From Cyclospora cayetanensis (lineage: Eukaryota; Apicomplexa; Conoidasida; Eucoccidiorida; Eimeriidae), in contig NW_020312112.1 in NCBI RefSeq assembly GCF_002999335.1, positions 25,166-89,165 on the forward strand: DNA of 64,000 nucleotides, given 5' to 3'. Under the pieces are notes generated by a model. It was given only the letters and a program-made list of their open reading frames with translations. It was not told where the DNA came from and searched no databases. How positions within the stretch are numbered: position 1 is the stretch's first letter; the number at the start of each line of letters is the position of its first letter. A program made the position numbers and the translations under genes. Shown here one piece after another: positions 20,718-31,489 of the stretch.

Positions 20718-23700
20718 TCACTGAGGCGCCGGGAGGAATTTGTAAAGCGGGTGGGCTAAAAACTGCTCGCTATTCCATTCAAGTGCATGCTCGAGCTCCT
20801 CATTGGTCTTGCTGAGCAGTGCCGTCTTTAGCATCTGCTGCGTGTCGGTTGATAAGTTTGTTGGTGCATTTGCAACAAGACTCTTCCCAATTCGCTCGAG
20901 TAATCCACGTGGCAAGATCGTGTCGAACGGATCCCGGACGAGGTGATAATTTCCCAGGCTGAGGGGCAACAAACAGTTCACTATGCTCATCTAGAAAATT
21001 GAAGAAGAAGAGGCTACAATCGCAATGCACTAGCACCCCACAGTGGCTTCTTCCTTAGCGGGTCGGACTTCGCAATAAAGAAAGCAAGATGTTTCTGTGA
21101 GCCGGGGATGCAGGTCAACTCACAGATAGGCTAGCATTCTTGTCCAAACTTCGCCAGGAGAGGGAAATAGGTTCAACGCATCTGGAAGACAGGATTGTAG
21201 ATTCCGTGTTTCGATTGGAAACGGTTCTTTCCTGTCTAGATCGTCAGAGAACCAGTAGGATCTCCAATACTGCAGCAAAGCGGTAGCACCAAGTGGCACA
21301 TGCCTGATAGATGAAACCCAGAGCAGCGCCGAATATTCAAGCTACCATCACACATGCTGGTACAATCCCCCATAAAAGCACCAAAATTAATACGTTATTG
21401 AGTCTGTTTTCTCTTGGTCCCGCGTACTTCTGCTTACACCGCAGTGCAAATTTACCCTACTCACACAGCAACTTTATTTTGACTGACTTACGCGCATTAA
21501 GGGTAGGACATGGTAAGCACATGAGCTGTTCTGATTTTTCTCAAGTCCTCGAAGGAATTCATCCACGGTGGACTCTCGGAAGGGGATCTCTAGTTCCAGC
21601 AAAGTTTGCTTTATTGCTTGCCGTCGAACCCCAGTGGGGTTCACAATGTGGATGACACTTGGACGGGTAGCCATCCTTGAAATAGTAACTAAGATGTCTG
21701 CTGATACATCTATAGGGGTTGACAGAAAAGGAGGACCCACTGGTAAAACGCCGGGAGGCAGGACACCTTGCTGTAGCGCAGCCATTGTAATGGCAAAGAA
21801 TGAGTTTCGGAAATCGACTCGACCAGTGTTGAAGTACACTGCTGAATTGGGCAACCTGTATATTGTAAAAGTAAACTTACTCTCGAGGTTGCAGGAGGCG
21901 GCATCAGCTGATGCAGCCAATTCTTTCACCCAACGCTGACAATTTGCAAGTACTTCTTCAACCGCCCAACGTGCCCATGGATATCCAACGACACTTGCCG
22001 GCATTTGGTTCTCCATCCTATCTATAAGCTCTCGTGGAACAGACAATTCCTCTGGTAGTGGCCGATTCAAGTCGTCCCCAAACGCTGCAAAGTACTGAAT
22101 ATGGGCTGCGAAGTCTGACAGCACGTGAAGGGGTTTAGCCTTTCCTTTCGTGCACAACTCGACGAGTGGTAGAAGTGAAAGGACGTTGGCCTTTCGAATT
22201 GCTTCGTACGGCAGTCCGAAATCAACGTCTCTTCCGGCATGATACACAGCATCAATTGTGCGTGCCAGAGTTGCGAAGTTTTGCGGAGACAAACCTAGTC
22301 TTGGGGCCTTCAAGTCTCCAACCACTGGTATGATTTGCTTGAAGTATCGCGGTTTCCAGCGTTGGCCTCTTCCCACAACAGCATCTACGATTCTGTACAT
22401 AGCATGCATACGGTCTCGAGCCTGAACAAGGCAGTAAATGCGGAGGAATCCGTTTTCTTTTTGTGTTCTGTTGCAAGTCCTCTGTTCCAGCAGACTGCAC
22501 AAGATCTGGCTACCAGTGAGGCCAGTGGCACCGGTTAGAAAGATCTCTGAAAGTGAATCCGGAGGTGTGCATGGATCCAGTGCTGCCAAACTCTGTTTGC
22601 TTAGGGAGTTCTTGAAGATATATTCAGTCAAGTAGGCAACATCGTCTGTCGGCGTTTGCTTGCGGTCTTGCGCCAACTGTGACGCAGCTCCCAATAAGAA
22701 TACAAACTTCTGTGCGTCCAGCGGGAAAGAATTGTGATTCCACGTGTGCCGTGTAATCTGAACGCAACAGAAACCGTGCTATTTGATGGCGGCTACACTG
22801 TTAGGGGCGTTATCTACATACTTATAATGAAGTCCCATTTGCTGGCATACGAGCTGTCTGTCGAGCAGTCACTGTGCAGCAAGCAGCACTTTCAACACTC
22901 TTAACGCTGCTACTGGAAACACTCACCGTGGGTGCAAGTGATGGATTGTCGCCTTCTTCAGTGATTGCAGCTACTACTGTGCCCCCAAGTCCATACGCAA
23001 GGTTTGCACCGAAAAGCCGAGCTTTATCTGCTGTATGGATATCTTGCCCTTCTCGTGTGTAAATTATCTTGGTTTTGTCAAATGGACTGATATTTGGGTG
23101 CAACTTGTTGAATTGGATGTTTGACGGCACATACCTGTGTTTCAGGGACAGGACCGTCTTAACAAATGCAACGAGGGCTGCGGCAGAATCCAGATGGCCA
23201 ATGTTGTTGTGGGCAGTACCCACAATAAGTGGAGCCTCAGCAGACCGATTCTCGAATACATGTTTTACTGCGTTCATTTCAATAATATCCCCAAGAACTG
23301 TGGCTGTGCCATGGGCCTCGTAGCACCTCACCAATGATTGATTCACCTTACCATCTTCCAGTGCTAGATTAAGAACCCTGACAAGGGCTCTAGTATTTGG
23401 TGCCGTTAGGCGTGCACCCTGTCCATAGTGGGAAGTTGCTATGCCGCGCACAATAGCGTGCACAAATTTAGATTCTGCTCGTGCAGTACGCAACGGCGCG
23501 AGTAGCACTCCTGCAGCCCCTTCACCTCTCACAAGGCCATCTGCTCCAGCATCGAAAGTGCGACACCTGCCTGATTTCGAGAACTGGCGCGTCTTGCTGC
23601 CCCCTAGGAAGAAACAAGGTGCTAGGATGAGACTCACTGCTCCAACAAACGCTTTTGAACAAGCACAGAGCTTTAGCTTCATTACGGCTGTGTCCATTGC

Positions 23701-26700
23701 TACCAGGCCGGATGCACATGCAGTATCCACTCCGACACTCGCCCCGATAAGGCCTAGCGCGTAGGATATCCGATTGGGGATCAAACACATCATGCCTCCA
23801 GGTTCAGGGTATCCAGAAGCTTCTCCCAAACGTGGTACACCGCCGTCTGCTCCTTCGCCGATAGCAAGGATGCCCGACTCTCCTTTGGTAAGGCTGGTAA
23901 GCTGATACTCATTGGTGTATGTAGCACAAAATACCCCGATGTCCTGTCCCTTCAGCTCTTCTCGGCCATACTGTGCGTCAACAAATGTTTCGTACGCTAC
24001 TTCGAGTAGTACACGCTGTTGCGGGTCAATATTGCGAGCTTGATTTTCACTCATTCGGAAAAACTGGTTGTCAAACAGATGTGCATTATCAAGTAAGGCT
24101 GCTTCCTTGACGTAGCACTTGTTCTCATCAGGATCAGGATCGAAGAGAGGCTGAATGTTAAATCGCTGCCACGGAATATTCTTAATACAATCAGAACCAG
24201 CTAGTAGCATGTTCCAAAATGCCTCGGGCGAATCGCTGTTTCCTGGAAGTCGGCATCCCATCCCAATGACAGCGAACCCTTCGTCGGAATTTACTGAAAG
24301 TTGGGGCACAGGAGCCTTTGCACTACTTGTGAAACCTGCAGATGACCGTTTAGTCATATCCTCGGCTATATAGTCAATGACTTCACAAAGCGATGCAAAC
24401 TCGAGCAGCAAAGAAGCAGGCAAGCTTATTGCAAGTCGTTCTTGAATCATGTTACGTAGTTCAACGGAGCCTAACGAGTCAAGACCAAGGCTCTCTAGGT
24501 GTGTTTCTGGGGTGATAGAGCTTTCCTGATTAACCAGTGATGTGGCAGCATCGAGCACAACCGATTCAATAAATTCCCTCGTTATTTTTTTTTCCTGCGA
24601 GTGCTGTGTAGGGGTCTGTTCGTCCCTCACTAAGTCTTCCAGAGTCCGTGGAATCCTATCATCAAAAGCGCGGGAATACATTCTCCAATCTACGACCAAG
24701 GCACAAATACAGGGTTCTTCATTTTGAAGTGCTTGCTCCATAATTTGTATGGCTTCTCCCGAGACAAATGGCTTGATCCCACGGGAGTTAAATATCCGCT
24801 CAAACTTATTATTCCGTGTGACCATACCCACATCGGCCCAAGGTCCCCACTGAATGCTCTTCGCATGGAGACCTTGAGACGCCCGGAAGTACGCCAAAGA
24901 GTCTAAGTACGTGTTAGCAGCGGCATACGGTGCAAGTGCGTCATTTCCAGGTAGAGTTGATATAGAAGAAAACAGCACAAAGAAATCAAGACCATTTTCT
25001 AATTGCAGCTGCTGGCAAGCAACGTGCAAATTCCATGCTCCGTTTGCTTTGGGGTCGTACACGAGCTGAATTCTCTGAATATTAGAGTGGAGAATACTAG
25101 CATCCCCTTCAAATCCAGCGCAGTGAAATATACCTCCAAGAGGGCGTTTTCGGTGGACTCTGTATAGCGTATCTCTGACGTGACTTCTGTTCACCACATC
25201 ACAGACCATGATTTCAGCTTTCTTCTCACAGATTCCGTCCTCAACCGCCTTCCACGCTGTCGTCTGTCGCAGTGCTTCATTTGGTTTCCCACTTCGTGAA
25301 AGCAGCACTACTAATCCTGCTCCTTGATTCAGCAGCCATTGAGCAACAGCAAGGCCAAGTCCTCCTGTTCCTCCTGTAATAAGATAGGATTTAGCTAAGC
25401 TGACCAGTGCTGTCCCTCGGAACTCGGGAATTGGCATTGGCTGCAGGCGTGGCGCCAAGAAGGAGCTTGGTGTGATAATAATATCCTCCTCGAGTATTGG
25501 TAAACCTTCATATACGAGACCAAATTGTGTATTGATCCAACTTAATGCCTTACTGAAGCTTTGGGGCCCTTCATCCTCCACATTTGCGTACACAACCGTC
25601 ACTGACCTTTTGCACAGCCTTTGAATCTCAAGGCGAGCAGTGCGGCACATACCCAAGAGGCCAGAATGCCTAATTTCACAATCCTCTTCACTCTCCCTAG
25701 AATGACGCAGGCTGGGGACTCCAAAAGCGCTGTTGCTACATCGTACAACAACACAGAGAGGAGGATGAAAGCTTACTTCTTTCTCTGCCGTCCTGTGGTA
25801 GGCAAGAAGAATCTGCCGGAGCTCTTCTATGCACACTGTGCTTGATTGAGAGCTCCACAAACCTCCTACAAATACCACTCCTTCTATCTCATTTCCAGAC
25901 GGCAAGCGAGGTAGTGTGGAGACGCGGGGAATGCCATTAGCCTCAAGGATTTGGGCATTCTTGATACCCGATAAGCTGAGAACGTTGCGAAAGTCACAAA
26001 CGTATTCCCCAGGGACTCCGCAGAATAGCCATTTCTCTGCTTGTTCCGGCAGAGAGAAGCGTTGTGCCTCAGGTAAAGGCACATTCTTCCACACAGTTTT
26101 CCAGAATGGGCCGTGATGTATCTGAAAGTCTTTCTGGGATGGAGCAGCAGGTTTGTAGTATTTCGGAGAGCGGGTTTTTGTTTCAAAAGGAAAGGGGAAT
26201 TTTCTGGCAAGATACATACACAGCACATGCCCTATCCCATGGCTTGCCGTGCACTAATTACTACCACTGGTTAGAGAACACTTTGCAGCTCGTGGTGATG
26301 CGTAGCGTATCGGCTAAACTGCTCTTCCTGCAATACTAAGATTCTTAGGTATTCTTACTTATGATTCCAGCGCAAGGGACGATCCGCAAGAATAGCAGCG
26401 ACAATTTCCTTAACATGCAACTCCAGCTCCTGCAAAGATTCTCCTTGGCGATCACGTCCTGATAGTTCAAAATACCGAGCATCAACAGACGCCAACCTCG
26501 CCACTACTTGCTTCGCTAGGTTCACCAGAGTCCTCTGAGGTCCAATCTCCACAAACACGATTCGGTCTGACTTAGACGCTTCCACTGCTGCCTCCACAGC
26601 TTCTCTAAATCTTACAGGGAGTGTCAATTGCTCGCTCCAGTAACGCGGATTTTGAGCCTCTGACGAATCCAGCGTTCTTCCACGCACTGTGGAGGCTATT

Positions 26701-29700
26701 GTGATGGATGCTGGCTGCAAATTTACTTGGGATGCGAGAGCCTCCATCTCAGAAACGGCACCAGCCATGAGTGGAGAATGGAAGGCATGGGACACGTGTA
26801 AGCGTTTTGAATTGGCAGAAACGCCCAGGTGCTCAAGAAGCAAGTCGACCTGTTCTTTGGCGCCAGCAATGGTAACACTGTTAGGACCGTTATCACCTGC
26901 CAGTGACACTGCTTGCAATTGCTGTAGCTCTGTGGTGAGGGCTGCTTGGACTGCAGCGGCGGATAGACGACATGCCACCATAACTCCGTTTTCGTTGGGC
27001 TGTGCAGCCAGCAGTGCAGCACGCTTCGCAACTAGACACAAAGCGTCTTTCCATTCCATCACACCTGCAACAGTGGCTGCCGCGTACTCACCCAAACTGT
27101 GACCAATTACTATATCTGGTTTCAGTCCCTGCTCCAACAAAACCTTACTCAAACCCAACTCTATGGCAAAGATAGCAACTTGTGAATACTGTGTCTGACT
27201 CAAGATCTCCTCCGCTTTCTCCCTGACCGCTAGTGACTCGGCACCGTAGACCAAGTCTTCGATGCTCTGTGGTCCATCTGCTGGGAACCAATTCATCTCC
27301 TTCAATTGAGCGGTACATGCAGATATGGTATCCCTGAACAGTGCGCTGTGATGGAAATACGCGCTTGCCATATCTAGATACTGCGAACCCTGTCCAGTGA
27401 ATAGCCAGACTACGGTAGCGCGACCATCGCTGGAACCGGCAACAAGCTGTTCCTCACCATCTGTCCACGTTGCCTTGAATGTAGGCTCCACCTCCACGAT
27501 TGCATGTGCATTGGAGCCTCCAAAGCCAAATGAACTCACTGCACCCAGCAACGGCTGGGACTCTTGAATGCCTAGGAGGGTGTCGAGAGGAATGCATTTG
27601 CTAGGGAATAGGAGGTCTCTGTACTTGTCACCTCTAGACAAATCAATATGTGGATTGGGCGTGATAAGATGGAGATTGGGAGTCGCCGTCCTGTGTTGAA
27701 GAACAAGAATTAGTTTGATAAGACCAGCAATGCCTGCGGCTCCTTCAGCATGACCCATGAGGGATTTCAAGGCACCAATGATCAGTGGGGGCCTGTCTGC
27801 GAAGCCATTGCAGTAGACTGCTCGAACGGCCCCCACTTCAATAGGATCTCCGAGCGATGTCCCAGTGCCGTGAGCTTCTAAGACAGAGATGTCTGCAGGT
27901 GATTGTATCCGGGCATCACGCAATGCTGCTCGAATCACGGCTTGCTGCGCCGGTCCGTTGGGAGCAGTGAGGCTGGCACTCCTGCCTACATGGTTGTTTG
28001 CGGCCCCTCTTATCCACGCATAGACAGAGTTGGGGTTCGTGGATTCGCGTGGCAGTGCCTGCAAGAGCACTGCGCCGCATCCTTCACTGCGAACGTAGCC
28101 ATTTGCTGATGCGTCGAAGGTCTTGCACCTTCCGTCGATGCTTAGCATATGAGCTTTGCAGTACTGCTCAAAGACATAATGGTTAATCAAGACATGAACT
28201 CCTCCTGCTAGAGCAGCTGTGCAGCGGCCGGTAGAGAGGAGATGCTTTGCAACATCAAGAGCCACAAGAGACGAGGAACAAGCAGTATCAATGGTCATAC
28301 TTGGTCCATGAAGGTTGAAAACGTACGACAGCCTATTAGAAACGATGGATGCTGCACTACCTGTCCCGCTTAAGCTCTTCGCCTCTTGTGCTGAGGTGCA
28401 TGTTTCTCTGACCCAATCATTGTTGCAGCAGCCTACGATAATGGCCAAATCCACTAGGCTTCGATCATCAAGTGCAGGCGCGATTGTTTCGTGGCAAACT
28501 TCCAACAAAATACGCTGATGGGGATCCATCAACTGGGCTTCAGCAGGGGAAATGTTGAATAGCGCGTTGTCAAATAAACACATATCTGGAAATGTTCCCG
28601 CGTCACTGACATACAACTTCTCGGACGGGCTTGCACCTGAGGTTCGATATTTCCACGGATCGAATCGCGAAAGTGGAATGTGTTGGATACAGTCCTGGCC
28701 AGCCTTTAAGCCCTCCCAAAACTCCGATTCGCAGTAAGACCCCGGTGGAAGCCTACAGGAGAGTGCAGTAACGGCAACGTCCTTTTCGTCAGTAGCGTGC
28801 CAAAGCCCTGGATGTATTGCTTGATTTGTGCTCACTCCTCGATCTTCACACAGCAGCTGCTCCAATCGTGGCACGAGTTCAGCAATGCAGGGATGGTCGT
28901 ACAACAAGGTTGCAGGAAGTTGGATCTCAAGCTTCTTTGAAAGACTTTCTCTAATCCCAATGGATGTCATCGAATCTACTCCCGCCTCTACAAACGGGGT
29001 CGTTTCCTCTATAGCTTCATTGCGGTTTAGGGCAAGTCTGAGCGATTCGTCAACTGCAGCCCTTATTTTTTGGCGAGATATACTTGGCATAGATGTCGAT
29101 AACGCTTCCGATCGGCCACATTGAACTGCCGAAGGAACTGTATTAGTGTATCCGTGCGGGCTAGAACCGCCCAAATGGGTTGAACCTGCGTCTTCAGAAT
29201 GAAATGAAGCTGCAATATGTTTTGCTGGTTCTTCTACAGGGACTCCCTTTACGCAGTTCCCTGTGGTTAATGAAAGGTCCTGAAGGGAGCCGCTACGACT
29301 TCCCGTCATCTTTGTCTGGCTACCATTCCTGAGAATTCTTGTGTCCATAGAGGGCACAGGGACGCTCTCGTCAATGCTTTCATCTAGAAAGGAGTCCACA
29401 ATACTGAGCGCAGTGTCCTCGAAGGAAAAACTCGAGCTTGCACGAGCACTGGCAGGGATACCCATTTCGATTGGTGAGCCCACTTCATTATTATGTCCTG
29501 GTATGTCAATGAGGTGAGACCAAGGAAATCTATTTCTTTTCCACGCACACTTGTCATTTAGCTGGGTTTTGAAATCGTGGCTATTTGTTTTCGGGCCCTC
29601 CAAGATTACATGGCCGTTACAGCCGCCAACGCCAAATGAGCTTACCCCTACCACCAGTGACCTGTCAGCAATAGGTACTTGTGTTGCAGCTCGAGGGATA

Positions 29701-31489
29701 AAAAAGTAGCGAGGCGTCCTATCTATTAGACTGCTGAGGCGATTGAAATGCACCGTTGCAGGCACACACCGATTTATAAGCACGAGAATGGCCTTGCAGA
29801 TCCCTGCACCGCCCGATGAACCCTCGCAGTGACCAATGTTGCCCTTTATTGAACCCACAAGAAGCGGCCTTGCGTATTCGTGAGATTCCCCAAAGACGGC
29901 AGCCAGGCTTTGCATTTCCACTGCGTCCCCCATCCGTGTCCCAGTACCATGGGCTTCAATATAGTCTACTTCATCAGGGGTCATTTTCGCCTTGGCGAGT
30001 GCACCCTCCATAACACGCCGTTCGGCGCTTTCACTTGGAGCTGTTGTTGAAAAAGCCCTTCCACTGTGTACCACAGCATGCCCCCGAACAAATGCAAGAG
30101 GCTGCACTGCTGACGTATCCACAAATTCAGAAACGTAATCTTCTCGAACGAGCGAAAAAACTATGACTCCTTCTGACCTGATAAAACCATCCGAAGCCTC
30201 ATCAAACGGACGACAACGCCCAGTTCGTGAGAGCATTCCCAGGTTACACAGAGCCACTGTAACCTCTGGAGCAATGATGAGTTGAGACGACCCAGCAAGA
30301 GCACATAGCATCCGATTGGATTCTATATGGCTCACAGCTGTGCAGAATGCAACGATACCTGATGAAGTTGCGGTGTCGATTGTCATTGAAGCCCCCTCAA
30401 GGTTCATGCAGTATGAAATACGATTCGCAAGCATTGCATGCTGGAGGTCAGCAACGAAACACGATGGGCCATCCCGCGAAGGCAGCTTTGCATGGACGAG
30501 GAACCTGAATAGTTGTGCACAAAGAACATAATAACCAGTCATTTTCCCGGCTAATATAATGGCCCGTAGCCAATACATTCATGCAAGCACTGTCACCTGC
30601 GCATCCTTTGAGGGAACTCGATCTCCCGGAGGCAATGCTTAAACGTTCCTTTGGCAGGCTATACAGGTGCTCACCCTAGGGATGAAATAGTACCCACCAA
30701 TCAACGCAAGAGGATCCTATGAAAACTCCAGTCTCATCTGGAGGATTTAGCCGGCCCTTTGTCAAGGGAACTCTCGCTTCGAAAGCGGCCTCCAGCAGCA
30801 AGCGCTGCTGTGGGTCCATCTGTGTAGCCTGAGAACAAATTGTTCCGGGCGCACTTGGAACAGGACTGCAGATCCGGCATTTCGTTCGTTGTGGAACGCA
30901 AAAATGAGCTTACCTCATGGTCGGAGATATCAAAAAAATTGTTATCGAATGCATCTGCATCTTCCAGGAATCCTCCCTCTTTAACGTACACCGTCCCTTT
31001 ACTTCCTTCTGGGTCGTAGAGCACGTCTGCATCCCAACGGGAAATTGGTATAGGGGTTATCACATCCCGTCCCAGGATGAGAACGTCAGCCCACAAGTCT
31101 CCAAGTGTCCTAACGCCTCCTGGAAGTCGGCAAGAGACACTTACAATAGCCACACGAGGGGTCCTCTGCTTGATACCGAATGTGCGCACTGGAAGCTTAC
31201 TTTGAGAATCTACCCCAGCACCTGCTGTGACCTTATTAAGCAACCCCACAACCTCCTCAAATTTTTTACATCGAAGCACTCTCGAGGGAATCTCCACCCC
31301 CAATGAAATAGAGAGGGACTTCAAAAAGTAAGAGCTAGCTAAGTTGTCACCAGACACTAGTTCCCAGAGGCTTTCAGAGGAGCCACCTACATCGCCTTCA
31401 ACCGCGTTCCCAGCAGCACGTAACGCCTCTAATACAACATCCTTGCTGCTTAAATCTATCGGTCTGGAGGAATGGTGTTCACCCTCCAT
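20718..31489 (-). CDS. Type I polyketide synthase with terminal reductase
   Basis: Six exons join in phase: 31489-30914, 30828-30698, 30504-26359, 26203-22927, 22757-21492 and 20990-20718, about 3,222 residues. Donors include GTAAGC, GTGGGT, GTAAGA, GTGAGT and GTAAGT. Approximate order: ACP-like domain (10-85) with DNL in place of DSL; KS1 (115-530) with DTATSS, so no active Cys; ACP1 (DSM); KS2 (800-1225) with DTACSSSLVA, EAHGTGT and KSLMGH; AT (1270-1590) with GHSLGEY and HAFH, the malonyl type; KR (core 1890-2090) with GGTGGLG, Ser and YAAAN; ACP2 (LGLDSL); KS3 (2250-2690) with DTACASG and EAHGTAT but HNNIGH in place of KSNIGH; reductase (from about 2780) with TGATGLTG and YPWAR. No DH, ER, AL or thioesterase was seen. 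Cryptosporidium type I FAS and PKS also end in a reductase, which would release an aldehyde or alcohol. The start is the first ATG of the open frame; upstream exons are possible. The product is unknown. Confidence 0.9.
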
